Part shown: in pieces, positions 53,362-63,578 of the stretch
How positions within the stretch are numbered: position 1 is the stretch's first letter
How the letters are laid out: each line of letters begins with the position of its first letter
Assembly: GCF_020509005.1 (NCBI RefSeq)
Contig: NC_063018.1
Coordinates: forward strand, 248,001 to 312,000
DNA: 64,000 nucleotides
Origin: Fulvia fulva
Lineage: Eukaryota; Ascomycota; Dothideomycetes; Mycosphaerellales; Mycosphaerellaceae
Direction of reading: 5' to 3'
The notes under the pieces: model-generated
The model's input: the letters and a program-made list of their open reading frames with translations, nothing else
Database searches by the model: none
Told to the model about the DNA's origin: nothing
Program-made: the position numbers and the translations under genes

Positions 53362-54137
53362 TCACGCCGCACTCAACTCCACAACCCTCCACTCATAATC
53401 CCCAAGCACCACCTTGCCACCCATCACCAAATCCTTCGCCTCCATCGCCACCCCAGTCGGCATCCACATATCCCCCAACCTCACCTCCCTCCTCCACCCC
53501 ATCTTCGCCTCCCACCCCCACCTCTCAACCACCACATGGTTATCCCCAACCCTCATAACCCCCTGACACCACTGCCCAACCCTAACCACCATCCCCGTCG
53601 CCTTCCCCTCATACCCATCAAGCACCAACACAACAACATCAACCTTGCCATCCTCCCGTTGCGACTCAACTTTCTCGTCGTTCCAGACTTCCTCGTACTC
53701 GGTGACCTTGCCCGTGTCAGGATTGAGCATGCTGCCTTTCTCGAGAGTGCGGTTGTCGGTGAGCGGGAACATGTCGCCTTCATCTGTCACGTTCTCCACG
53801 TTTGTATATCTTGAGTCGATCCAGTGCGTCCAGGTTGAGTGCATGGTGGGGCTTTCGTCCGTGGATCTTGGTGGGATGATGGTGGAGGAGGATGTGCCGG
53901 CGAAGGCCCAGTCGAGGGCGGTGAAGGACTGGACGCCTGAGGTAGTGTTAGTCAGGAGTATTGACAGCTGTTGGGAGGATGTATGAGAATACCTGGTGCG
54001 ACATCTGGGACTGCGTTGAGCATGCGGATATCCACGAAGCGGTTTTCGGGAGATGTCACGACGATCGTGGTCGTTGGTTCGCTGGGTTTTTCGGGAAGCC
54101 AGCGGATGTTTTCGCGCTTCGATATGCTTGGTGCCAT
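53362..54137 (-). CDS. HRI1-family protein
   Basis: Two exons (54137-53993 and 53936-53362, 56-bp intron) give 239 residues. The N-terminus MAPSISKRENIRWLPEKPSEPTTTIVVTSPENRFVDIR is typical, followed by LDWAFAGTSSS, then STWTHWIDSRY, GDMFPL and EYEEVWND. Yeast Hri1 is a small two-domain beta-barrel protein with weak ties to protein translocation; the function is not well known. The length matches the fungal family. An intact, conserved gene set among accessory genes. Confidence 0.85.
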
Positions 54138-54399
54138 GCTGCGGCGATGATGTGTCTGTTTACGAGTGGCGATGAGAGAATATTGTTGACGAAGTGAGGT
54201 CTGAAGCTCGGCGTTTGAGATACGAGGGAAGTCGCCACCACTTTCGGCAGTCGCAACTACATTATGTTCATTCACTATGTACAACATATGTGCTCATTAT
54301 ATACAAGTAGTCACCACTCCGTCGTCTTTGTACACGTATATACAGTCTGTAAGCCACACCACGCAGCTTAGGAAATCTCATCGCAGTCCTTCGCAGCAG

Positions 54400-55425
54400 T
54401 CACATTACCGCTTGGCTCATTTGGCGCTGCTCGGCGGTGATCTCTGGCACTGGAGGCACGCCAATGGTGTCGAACGGGTCCATGCCTTCATCTTCAGTGG
54501 CAGGCGTTGGCGGAATCATGGACAGCTTGTGACCCATGAAGCTGTTCTTGTTGAAGGCGTCGAAGTTCACGTTCGAGGGCATGCTAGTCGGGCAGCCAGC
54601 ACTGACACTGTTTCGTACGTAGTTGGGCGTGCGGTAGACTGGCATAGAGCCACCGACTGGAGCTCTGGTAGCGCCTGCGCTTGCGACGCTGGAGCTGCGA
54701 CTGTCAGTGGCTGGCGTCGACTGGAAAGCGGTTGACATTCTGCGGAAGAGATTGCTGCCAGCACTCGAAATGCTGAGGTTGCGTGGTGCCTTGTCCTCGT
54801 TGTTCTGGTCGTGCGTATCCAGCATGTAGAAGATGCCTTTCAAGCCAGCGTTTGCAGCCAGGACTGATGCCTTGATAGTGTTGAAGCTGTCCTCGAGTCG
54901 AATGAAGTCGTCGATTTTCTGGTCCAGTGTCTCGAACTGCTTGGTAACTACCTCAACACAGTCTGCAATGATGGTTAAGCCAGTGATGTAGACATTTGCT
55001 GCCTGCTCCTGTGCATGAATCGGAGTCTGGTTGATCAAGGCAATGGCGGAGTTCGAAAGCTTGTCAATGGCCATTTCTGCTTTACTCTTCTGCATGCTGA
55101 TATCGACATAGAGCTTCGACCGGTCTGCCTGCTTATCATCGTCCCGCATCGAGTTCTTCAAGTTGTCGTGAACAACTTGGAAGGCATCCTGGTGCATGAA
55201 CGACAAAGCACCGTTGAGGTTGTCCAAAGCAGCCAGGAGTGCATCTGCCTCGTCGCCCAAGGTCGCTGAGAGTGTTGCAAAGTGGTTCGTGCCTTCCAAC
55301 AGGCCAGCTGCCTGCAACGATTTGAAGAAGCCAAAGTCACCGCTGCGACTAGCTGCATGAAGATTGTGTCGGACAAGCGTAATTCGTTGCGTCCAGTGCA
55401 ACTGTTTGATGGCTGGAGTGGTCAT
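54400..55425 (-). CDS. Hypothetical helical protein
   Basis: Single-exon frame of 341 residues from the ATG at 55425 (MTTPAIKQLHWTQ). The frame stays open 48 codons further up, but that part looks non-conserved. Residues 20-225 appear fully helical (ALLAALDNLNGAL, AEMAIDKLSNSAIALI, FETLDQKIDDFIRL). Residues 230-341 are Ser/Pro-rich and disordered (RMSTAFQSTPATDSRSSSVAS). There are no membrane segments or signal peptide. I do not recognise it; a BAR-like or plasma-membrane scaffold helix bundle is only a guess from composition. Confidence 0.65.
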   Translation of the reverse strand: MTTPAIKQLHWTQRITLVRHNLHAASRSGDFGFFKSLQAAGLLEGTNHFATLSATLGDEADALLAALDNLNGALSFMHQDAFQVVHDNLKNSMRDDDKQADRSKLYVDISMQKSKAEMAIDKLSNSAIALINQTPIHAQEQAANVYITGLTIIADCVEVVTKQFETLDQKIDDFIRLEDSFNTIKASVLAANAGLKGIFYMLDTHDQNNEDKAPRNLSISSAGSNLFRRMSTAFQSTPATDSRSSSVASAGATRAPVGGSMPVYRTPNYVRNSVSAGCPTSMPSNVNFDAFNKNSFMGHKLSMIPPTPATEDEGMDPFDTIGVPPVPEITAEQRQMSQAVM

Positions 55426-55569
55426 GTTGTGAGAGTTTCTTGTTGGTGCACAACTCGAGTCTAGATCCTTCTCTTTCGGGAAGCTGCAAGTCAATTGTGA
55501 TATGTACAACGAAGCGGTGTCGAGTCCGAAGAGTAAGAAGATACGGGCCGAACGGGATACGGCAAACAC

Positions 55570-57163
55570 CTACTCATAGTATATGCGCCGGGCAGTCATT
55601 GTTGCAAAAGGTGGATGCTGATGGTCTGGATGGTCCACGGCGACGCCGCCAAAGACTCTTGTCGCATGGGTGACCCAGTGAGGATATGCTCGGCTGTAGA
55701 TAGGGACGCTTCTGGGCAACACAGATCTGTCGCGAAACCTGTTCCAGTAGCACGCAGTCGGTAGCGAGGAATGTGTGTGGTAGCCGTTCGGTTGGTATTG
55801 CCAATTCTTTGTAAGGCAACTGCTCGCGGAAAGTCTTCGTTGCACAGGCAGCTTGACACGAAACATCGGACAAAGGGCATATAAATCCTCCTTTCATTGT
55901 GATTTTCTGCCAACCAGGTCGTTGGGAAGTGTTCAGCCATATGCGGGCAAGAAACTCAGACAGAAAACGTCATTTTGATCAGCATCCAGGTGCGCAGCAG
56001 GACCGTAGAAGAATCGGATCTTCTAGGACTAGTCGACATTGAAGGGCTCGCTGGCCATGAGCAATGGGGCTGTCATCGTGGTGGTCATCCTGGCGAGCGG
56101 CTTCTCTGTCTTGCTCGCATGGGCCATCTGCAGGAAGTGGCGAGGAGAACCTGATGGAGTGTCATCGTCGTTCGCTTGATGGGCAGGGTATCAGGAGACA
56201 TTGGCAATGGTGCAATGGTTGAAGGAGGAGAAGTTGAACGCGAAGGCAACACGAAAGATGGCTCGTGGCTGACTCATGGCTTGGCTGCGACTCGAGCGAT
56301 CTGCCCGATCCTTTCTACAGCCTCGACACCACCAGCAACACGTCAATGATGTGAGATATCGATGTTGCCAGTACTGCTGTGGGAGATTTACAGAACACCC
56401 TAACCGCCCATACGACTGACCCCAACGATGCTTGTGCGATGCACGCCGAGACAGCAGGGACGACATGACCTCTGACGAACCACGAATCCAACAAGATGTA
56501 TGCCGACCCTCCGTCTCAAGGCAGTGCCTGTGAACGAACAATGTTGGTATCAGGCTCTGTGCTTTTAGACTGAGGCCATGGGATAGCAAAAGGCCTAGAA
56601 GGATATGGTGATCTACGATGCGAATCCTTTCCATGTCCACAACAACATCAATGCTAAGGCTTATGGCTCAAGAGAAGAGGTGGCGAAGGACTGATACGGA
56701 CAACCCCAAGAGCCCAAGAAATTTTGTTGGGCAAGAACGACTCGACACCATCATTGCTGGAATGAAGCTCTTCTGCGGCATCTCTGGATACAGTAAGCGT
56801 TTCATGCTGTTCACAGGACCTTCGTGCCTGCAAAGCAGTTCTGTCCATCCTCGCTTTGTCAGCGATACAATACAATGCTGCGGCTATACCACTCTAGTCA
56901 TGCTCCTTTGTCCAGGAATAGCCGCTTTGTGGTGGCTGCGACAATGGCATGGTCATCACCAACACTGCTGCGTCGTTCCCCTCGATACTACTTTCTACAG
57001 ACAATCTTGACGCTGCGCGCTACCATTACCAATTGTCTTTCCCAAGCTGCAGGCCAGCATTGCTCATCGTTCCGTTTCTCTTGCCACGAGATCACGACTT
57101 GCTTCCGGTAAGCATCTACGACTGACGATTCTATCTACGAACGTTTCTGGTAAACGATACAAC
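55570..57163. other. Intergenic region, mostly without genes
   Basis: About 1.6 kb between divergent genes. Only the short frame at 56057 looks interesting and is listed separately. Other frames show no motif. Confidence 0.4.
56057..56179 (+). CDS. Possible single-TM microprotein
   Basis: A 40-residue frame starts MSNGAVIVVVILASGFSV, has one strong membrane segment (about residues 4-26), then a positively charged flank CRKWRGEPDG and a Ser-rich end. The pattern is that of a small membrane protein with a cytosolic tail, or the last exon of a larger unrecognised gene. It has no homologue known to me. Confidence 0.3.
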   Translation: MSNGAVIVVVILASGFSVLLAWAICRKWRGEPDGVSSSFA

Positions 57164-58702
57164 ATGGCGTCTAATGACTACATTGACTCAGCGCAGCACG
57201 CTTACTGTAACCGCTTCTGCTGCTCTGACTTCTTCAGGTACCAGGAAGCTGAGCTTTCTCTTCCGGCATCGCTGCAAACCGAGATCCTCCCAATCTTCAG
57301 CCAGGAACACTTCACTGCAGACAAGCAGTACGCTACTGGGTACGATGCCATAGCAGACTCTCTCAGACTTGCCAGTCAGTTACTGCTGAGTGGCGGAGCT
57401 GCTCGCTATATCTGCACGATGGTCGAAGGCAACGTCTTCCACATCCACGAGGATGACACTAGGACCAGAGTCACTCTGCCGGACATCTACAGACTCCGAG
57501 CGGAAGGTAAGAAGCCATTGTTCGCCCAATACCCACGCAGTAAACATGTCCAGAATAGCGTTTACACCAAAGCCAGAGCACGACAGATTCTGGACAATCT
57601 GTCGAAGCTGGTGACCTTCCACTTCGACGACTCGCTTCCTGACGGCATGAACGGTATGACCCAGACCCTTCCGGGCCCACTGACTACTGAGCAGGCTCGA
57701 GTCTTTCCAGGGGGTTCCAACGTCCGCATCCGCATAGCAGGTTTTATCTACAAGAAGCTGAACTCCCTTAACGCTCAGCAGGACCCCCATCGCGAGTACA
57801 GTCAACGCGATATCGAGAAGGTCCTTCACATACGCTTCACCCTAGCGAAGCTCCTCGTCCACGAACTCGGTCACGCCCTCAACATTGCTGTTCAAGGCTC
57901 GATCAAGTCCATCGGCGAGCCTTTCGATGGTGATTGTGAGCTTTCTGAGGGTGGCTTTGCGCTCGAGAATGCTATCTTCGACGGCATCCTTGGTGTGAAT
58001 TCCTGCATGTCCCACAAAAACTACACAAACAAATGCAGCCGAGCCTGTACTGACTTCGCCAACACAACCTCCACGATTCCCCTCACGCTCGACGAGTGGC
58101 CATCGGGTACGTATCAGCACAGCTACCAGCGAGCCGGTCTCCTGCTAGCTTCACGCCGCCAGCTGCCGAAGGTCGATAAGACACATCGAGTCCCGCTGAT
58201 GTTTCTACAGAACCTGTTCTCGCGAGCCTACTGGGAGCACTTCGTTGACCCCGAGAGTCTAGGTCCGTTGACGGTACCCACGGCGGGGATTTGGTACGGT
58301 AATTGTGAGTCTACACCATGCGAGATTGACGAGATTCAGGAAGGGGAGTTTCCGAAAGATGCGCTGTGGGATATTGTTATGGATGAGGTCGCTGCTGGCA
58401 GTAGACCTCTTGTTACGATCACGAGTGATGAAGATAGCGAGAAGGTGAGACACGTGCCTTTGAGAGGTTCTATTGATTCTGATGTGTCTGCTACTGACCT
58501 GACGGAGGCTGTTGAGGTCGATCAGCCTGTGGCGTTGATCGGCTGGGCTGAAGCGGTTGAGCAGCCTGTCGCAGTTGTGAAGCAGGTTGCGTCGGGTAAG
58601 CCTGTTGTGGTGACCCCGCCTGTGGCTGTTGAGCTTTGTGCTGAGCAAGGTTGGGCGGGACCTCAGCCGTTGTGGTTGATGGCTGCGGAGCGGGCTGTTT
58701 GA
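57164..58702 (+). CDS. Zinc-metallopeptidase-like protein (HELGH)
   Basis: Single-exon gene of 512 residues. The zinc-binding motif HELGH is at residues 233-237 (LLVHELGHALN), followed about 25-35 residues later by CELSEGGFALENAIFDG, whose Glu/Asp could be the third ligand. This is the layout of gluzincin-like peptidases. The N-terminal 170 residues include VTFHFDDSLPDGMNG. The last 90 residues are Val/Ala/Pro-rich with three repeats like QPVAVV and look disordered. There is no signal peptide, so an intracellular role is likely. Similar proteins are common hypothetical genes in Dothideomycetes; catalytic activity is not shown. Confidence 0.7.
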   Translation: MASNDYIDSAQHAYCNRFCCSDFFRYQEAELSLPASLQTEILPIFSQEHFTADKQYATGYDAIADSLRLASQLLLSGGAARYICTMVEGNVFHIHEDDTRTRVTLPDIYRLRAEGKKPLFAQYPRSKHVQNSVYTKARARQILDNLSKLVTFHFDDSLPDGMNGMTQTLPGPLTTEQARVFPGGSNVRIRIAGFIYKKLNSLNAQQDPHREYSQRDIEKVLHIRFTLAKLLVHELGHALNIAVQGSIKSIGEPFDGDCELSEGGFALENAIFDGILGVNSCMSHKNYTNKCSRACTDFANTTSTIPLTLDEWPSGTYQHSYQRAGLLLASRRQLPKVDKTHRVPLMFLQNLFSRAYWEHFVDPESLGPLTVPTAGIWYGNCESTPCEIDEIQEGEFPKDALWDIVMDEVAAGSRPLVTITSDEDSEKVRHVPLRGSIDSDVSATDLTEAVEVDQPVALIGWAEAVEQPVAVVKQVASGKPVVVTPPVAVELCAEQGWAGPQPLWLMAAERAV

Positions 58703-58851
58703 CAGAGGAGGCGAGGGCAGGTTTGTAGAAAGTAAGTGTAGAGTGAACCCAACATGTCTGCGACTTTGCTGATGTTCTTGTGCACTTTCCCGCCTCTGAA
58801 GTACAGCACATCATATTCCGCTCCTCCGCTGTGGTTGACGCAAATGGAGCG

Positions 58852-59436
58852 TCACGAAAGCCATTTGCCTCTGTACTTATCATGCTTATGGCAGAACGCG
58901 ATGTCGTTCCATTTCCTCTGCACGATCTTGAATCCTTGCTCGACGACATGGCCAAAAGTAGGGTCGCCAGGCAACATCGTTGCGGTGCTGGCTATCAACA
59001 AACCTTGACAAGAGATGAAGAACCTGAATTTCTGACCAGGAAAGCCGACTCGGACACTGGTCCAAGATCCCAAGCCTGCCAAGTATGTTGGATCGTTGAG
59101 TAACGCGACGACTTGATCTTCCTTGTGTGCTTCGATGAAGTCGCGCCGAAGCTCGAACTCAAGGTCGAGCGCAGAGCCAATGCGGGTGATCCAATCGATG
59201 CGAAATGGGTACACTGTAGCATGATGGTGTAGACAGCGGTGAATGCGGCCGGAAAGCTGGTAAGGATTTCCATAGCCATGCTCGAGGCACATCAAGCGGC
59301 GAATGTGTAGCGAGCGTCCGATCAAGGCAGAGAAGGCGGTGTTGACGCGGCGTATCATGAACAAGCGGTACGGTTCGCAGCTCAAGAGGATGTTCTCGAG
59401 AAGTTCCGGGATCGCGAAGACTCTGGCCGCCGCCAT
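58852..59436 (-). CDS. F-box-like protein, paralogue 2
   Basis: I take the ATG at 59436 (MAAARVFAIPELLENILL), giving 194 residues. The frame stays open to 59487, and a splice acceptor-like CCCAG lies in between. The F-box-like motif covers residues 5-42 (VFAIPELLENILLSCEPYRLFMIRRVNTAFSALI). Then come RRLMCLEHG and YPFRID, shared with paralogue 3, and a C-terminal block with WTSVRVG. It runs divergently from paralogue 3, and the two starts are about 400 bp apart. Confidence 0.7.
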   Translation of the reverse strand: MAAARVFAIPELLENILLSCEPYRLFMIRRVNTAFSALIGRSLHIRRLMCLEHGYGNPYQLSGRIHRCLHHHATVYPFRIDWITRIGSALDLEFELRRDFIEAHKEDQVVALLNDPTYLAGLGSWTSVRVGFPGQKFRFFISCQGLLIASTATMLPGDPTFGHVVEQGFKIVQRKWNDIAFCHKHDKYRGKWLS

Positions 59437-59839
59437 CTTGGCTGTGTCAGTATTGGTGATCTTAAGCTGGGCGTGTGACCAGAACAAACGGTGTTGAGGT
59501 GTATGGACTCGAAAAGAAGCCGTTGAGTGAGCTGGTAGCGTTTGTAGACGAAAGCTGAGGTGGGATCGAGCTTGAGCTTGGAGCTTGGATCAAGCAAACG
59601 GCGTGCGGCTTTTGCCGAACTTGGCGTCACATGCCGCGTTTCAGATCGCGACGTCGTTCTTGCTCCACTTGCACGTTCCTTCCTCACAAAAGAATCCACA
59701 TCTACAGACCAGAGCCTGATTACGAGAGTCAAAATCGCCACGCGCGCCACTTCCACCACCACGATCTTCAGATCCGCAGCAAGGTAAGCGACAACGGTAG
59801 AGATGAGTGGCACACAAAGGCTAACAGCACTGCGCGCAG

Positions 59840-60445
59840 ATGACATCGAAGACCGAACCACGCGCGGCAGCTCAAGTCTGCGCTATTCCTGAACTGCTCG
59901 AAAACATCCTTCTCAACGTGGAACCGTTCAAACTCTTCACACTACAATCGGTCAACAGCACGTTCCAGGATTTGATTCAGAACACGAAGTCCTTGAGGCG
60001 GCGGATGTGCCTGGAACCATCAGTCGATCGCGAAAAGGTCGCACAACTCTTACAAGAGCCTCGCATCAGAAAAGTCACCCACCCATTCAGAATCTCTTTG
60101 CATCATGGCAACGAAACGTCGGGGGTTCCTCGGTACTTCAACTTCGAGCTACAATGTGCGTGGGTGGCCCAGATGCAGCGCGAGTTGCCAGATGAGACGA
60201 CACCTCCTCGCGCGGACCGCTTTGAGTGCATGGGAGGCGGCAATTGGCGGAAGATCAAAATCGGCGATCCAGGTGGCTCAACGATATCTGCAGATCTATC
60301 GTGTGAAGATACTATGGTCCTGGAGAACACACTTGCCGTGAGCTGCGACGCCGATCTGGGTTCTGCCACGGCGCGAATGGTCAAGAAAGTGCAGCGCAGC
60401 TGGTTCGACGTCTGCTGTATGTATGATGGTGATACGGACACATGA
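59840..60445 (+). CDS. F-box-like protein, paralogue 3
   Basis: Single-exon gene of 201 residues. The F-box-like motif is at residues 11-50 (QVCAIPELLENILLNVEPFKLFTLQSVNSTFQDLI). RRRMCLEPSVDRE, then HPFRISLHHG and WRKIKIGDPGG follow; the last two match the PFR and W-x-VRLG blocks of the other paralogues. The head-to-head layout with paralogue 2 suggests an inverted duplication. Confidence 0.75.
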   Translation: MTSKTEPRAAAQVCAIPELLENILLNVEPFKLFTLQSVNSTFQDLIQNTKSLRRRMCLEPSVDREKVAQLLQEPRIRKVTHPFRISLHHGNETSGVPRYFNFELQCAWVAQMQRELPDETTPPRADRFECMGGGNWRKIKIGDPGGSTISADLSCEDTMVLENTLAVSCDADLGSATARMVKKVQRSWFDVCCMYDGDTDT

Positions 60446-61208
60446 AGTTGGAGACGAAGAGCGCTTTTACATCCGATCGCAGGTAGAGAGTAGACTTTCA
60501 TTTTTTAGGCTGAACTGCGAACGACTTTTTGATGAGCAATCGATCCTTCGATTACGATAACTACTTTTGGCATGGCGGACAATCGAAGGGTCACTTCATA
60601 GCGCAGTGATACAACTCAATCCTTCGCGCAATAAAGCCCTGTTAGCCTCAGCTAGGGGTACACACGACATCACGACTCGAGTACACGAGAGCGCGAGAAC
60701 GGCTCAGCGAGATGCTAGGGAAGTGTATGGAGGTTCCGGCCATCTTTTTCTGGTACATGTTGAAGAAGTAAGACAGAACGAAGATCTAGGCTCAGTCTTG
60801 GAAAGGATGATGGGTGCTACACAGAGAGGCTGGCGTCATGTTATTTGTTACTGCTAACTAGGGAACGTCGCGTGGAGGGTGGCACACACTTGAGGCCCAC
60901 GATTCAGGTGCTCGAGAGCGCGGGAGAAATTGTGAGAAAGCCGCTAGCGAAGTACAAGGAAGTTTCGAGCTCATGCGATTGACTTTTATGCAAGTGAGGC
61001 GCAAGTGAAATGCAGTCCGTGCAGAGTGGTCTGTTATTCACATGCTCTAAGGCGCGAGTCATCTTCAATGTATTTCTGCAAGCAAAGCACCTCTTCACAC
61101 TCGTCATCAACTTCAATATCAACTCGTCGAAAAACCGCGCCACCAGGCTACACAGCGTACTACGCCTTTTCTCAAGCCATTGTAACTGTCGCTGACCTGA
61201 TACAGACC
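60446..61208. other. Intergenic region between F-box-like paralogues
   Basis: Frames are open at 60567-60857 and upstream of 61209 on the plus strand, but neither has a motif. I see nothing else. Confidence 0.35.
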
Positions 61209-62048
61209 ATGCAAAGCACCATCTCAAGTTCTGTAACTGGCGCCTCCACAGAAAGTGACTGCAGCGTGAGCCAAACCAAGGCAAATAAGCAACAGATGCC
61301 TCTCGAAACAGAGCAAAACGTCACGACGGCAGCAAGCAAAGCAATGGCAATCGTCGAGTTGGCGGAGATGATCACGCTCCAACTACCACCCAAAGACATC
61401 GTCGCCGTACAGCGCATCGACAAGCTATGGGAGAACGTCAGCAAGCGCATCATCTCGAGATCTCCATACCTCAGCACGGCTTTCTCCACCTCGCCGGCAC
61501 CTCCGAAGGGATATGTCGAGCTTCACAGCAGCGCTGGTAACATCACCGCAGGGTATCATCTCCACTACACTCAAGACAGAACCAGGCAACCTAGCAAAGC
61601 AATCCTGCAGATCCACCCCGCGATCAGTCTCCAGACCAGACACGCCGACCAGCTCAAGGAGATGGTCCTAACCATCAACCCTTCTCATCTCCTTTCCTGG
61701 GGTGCAGGATCCTGGCGAAACATGTTCCTAACCCAACCGCCAATCTTCTGCTCGGATGTTCTCTCGTTTGGGATGGGTGTTGAGCATCTTTCGGGCGGCT
61801 ATAGGCCTGGTGGACGTCACGATGTAGTCCCTTTCGACGTACCATTGACTCTGGGGATTCTACACGCTGTCGCTGTCGAGCTGGCTGGAGGACGTTTGCT
61901 GCTAAGATCGAGATATGCGACGGCGCTCAAGATCACGTTGAGGAACTATCAGAATCACCGCCAAGATTTCATTGACGAGGGAAGTGACTGGGTTCGTTTG
62001 GCGAAGGAAGGATCGATGCAAAGTATCCCATATGAATACTGGGATTAA
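61209..62048 (+). CDS. F-box-like protein, paralogue 4 (diverged)
   Basis: I take the ATG at 61209 (MQSTISSSVTGAS), giving 279 residues; the frame is open further upstream. A diverged F-box-like segment is at residues 45-85 (AMAIVELAEMITLQLPPKDIVAVQRIDKLWENVS). The rest includes AILQIHPAISL, LLSWGAGSWRNMFLTQPPI (the W-R-M-F-L-T-QPP block typical of fungal F-box-like families) and a C-terminus KLTLRNYQNHRQDF-like region. It is longer than the other three and belongs to a different subgroup. Confidence 0.7.
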   Translation: MQSTISSSVTGASTESDCSVSQTKANKQQMPLETEQNVTTAASKAMAIVELAEMITLQLPPKDIVAVQRIDKLWENVSKRIISRSPYLSTAFSTSPAPPKGYVELHSSAGNITAGYHLHYTQDRTRQPSKAILQIHPAISLQTRHADQLKEMVLTINPSHLLSWGAGSWRNMFLTQPPIFCSDVLSFGMGVEHLSGGYRPGGRHDVVPFDVPLTLGILHAVAVELAGGRLLLRSRYATALKITLRNYQNHRQDFIDEGSDWVRLAKEGSMQSIPYEYWD

Positions 62049-62430
62049 AGTTGGCGCTCACTCGACCCACAATCCGGTCGAACTTGAGGGGGCTGGAGTG
62101 AAACTACGTTCTGGTCATGAAGATGGTTTTCAGAGTTGAGGCTGGGCTAGAGGTGATGTATCGGTAGAAGTATCCCACTCGAAATGGACCATGCGGGAAA
62201 GAAGCACCAGCGAGATGTGGAGAACAGACAAGGTGAACTTAGGTCACAAGAACGACAGACTCTTGTTCCAGTGTCCATGTTAGCATTACGCCATTGATCT
62301 AGTTGAACGCAATCGCTTAGAATGTCCATAGGATATGCATTTGCAAATCTGTAGTGGATGCACCGACTTCGTCACAAGCAGGACAAGCACGTCGTCGAGG
62401 GCACAGGTCAGCGGACATGGTCCATCCCCG

Positions 62431-63578
62431 TTAGTCCTCGTAGTAGTCCTCACGCTCTTCTTCGAGCTCCTCGCGTGCCTCCTGCAGATCCTCAAGCTCG
62501 CTACTGCTGGCATCGGAGTCAGCGGCTGCCTCGACGGCCTCGTTGTAGTCCTGCTGGGCCTCGTGGAGTGACTCGGCGTCGCTGTCATGTGCTGGTGGAG
62601 CGGCAGGTGTGCCGTAAGCGTATGCTGGATCAGCTGGTGGGGAGACGAAGTTGGGGTTGCCACCTGCAGGGGCGGCGTGGTGTCCGTCATCGCTGTCCGA
62701 GTCGTCTGTGAAGTGGTTAGTACTGCGATGGTGGCGATAGATATCAAGAAGCGGCATGGCTCACGAGCAATGGCAGCACCAACAAGACCACCCACGGCCA
62801 GACCACCAGCACCAGCTAGCAGCATGTTGCGAGTGTCATTGTCCTTCTCCTTCTTCTTGTCCTTCTCCTTCTTGTCAATGTCGCCGTAGTAGTTCTGAGC
62901 ATTCTGCTGATGCTGAGGATCGTTGTAGCCTTGAGCGGGCATGGCACCTCCGTACTGGCTGTGGAAGCCACCTGCATCCTGACCGTGACCTCCGCCGCCA
63001 CCCATGTGGCTGGCACCGTAGGCAGCTGCACCTGCCGCGCCAAGACCGGCCACGCCAGCAGCTGTTCCGAAGCCGCGGTCACCGCCAGAGCTGGCGTGGA
63101 AGTCGGAAGGTGGGTTCCACTCAGCGCGGCCAGTGGTCTCTACGTAGTATTCGCGCTGGCTTTGCTGGTCGAACTGCTTGATCCAGCGTTGTGGTTGAGG
63201 AGGCGAGCCCTGTGGGCCGCCGTGTTGAGGTTGGCCGTACTGCTGGGATTGGTCGTAATGGGGTTGCTGGCCGTACGAAGAGTGGTCGCCGCCGTAGCTC
63301 TGGTTCTGTGGTGGGCCGCCGTACTGCTGTTGGTGGCCACCATATTGCTGCTGCTGGCCGCCGTACTGAGGTTGGCCGTACTGTTGCTGCTGCTGTCCGT
63401 ACGAATCGTGTCCGCCGTACTGAGGCTGGCTTGGAGGAGCACTGCCGCCGTAGTATGAGTCGGATTGGCCACGAGTGCCTTCGTGACTGCTGTCCGCTGG
63501 CTTCGACTCGGACTTCTTGTCATCACCGACGTTGAACTTTTCCTCGAACTCCTTGGTCAGTTTCTTGAAGAACGACAT
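62431..63578 (-). CDS. Q/Y/G-rich protein with a WW-like segment
   Basis: Two exons (63578-62765 and 62705-62431, 59-bp intron GTGAGC...CACAG) give 362 residues. The N-terminus MSFFKKLTKEFEEKF is basic and amphipathic. Residues 40-130 are a prion-like QYGG repeat region. A WW-like segment spans about 131-157 (RWIKQFDQQSQREYYVE then WNPP). A Gly/Ala-rich hydrophobic stretch (170-200) and another (AGAGGLAVGGLVGAA, about 255-270) suggest membrane association. The exon 2 tail is acidic and coiled (EDLQEAREELEEEREDYYED). Without the splice the frame would continue in a non-conserved tail. The function is unknown; WW domains bind Pro-rich peptides. Confidence 0.75.
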
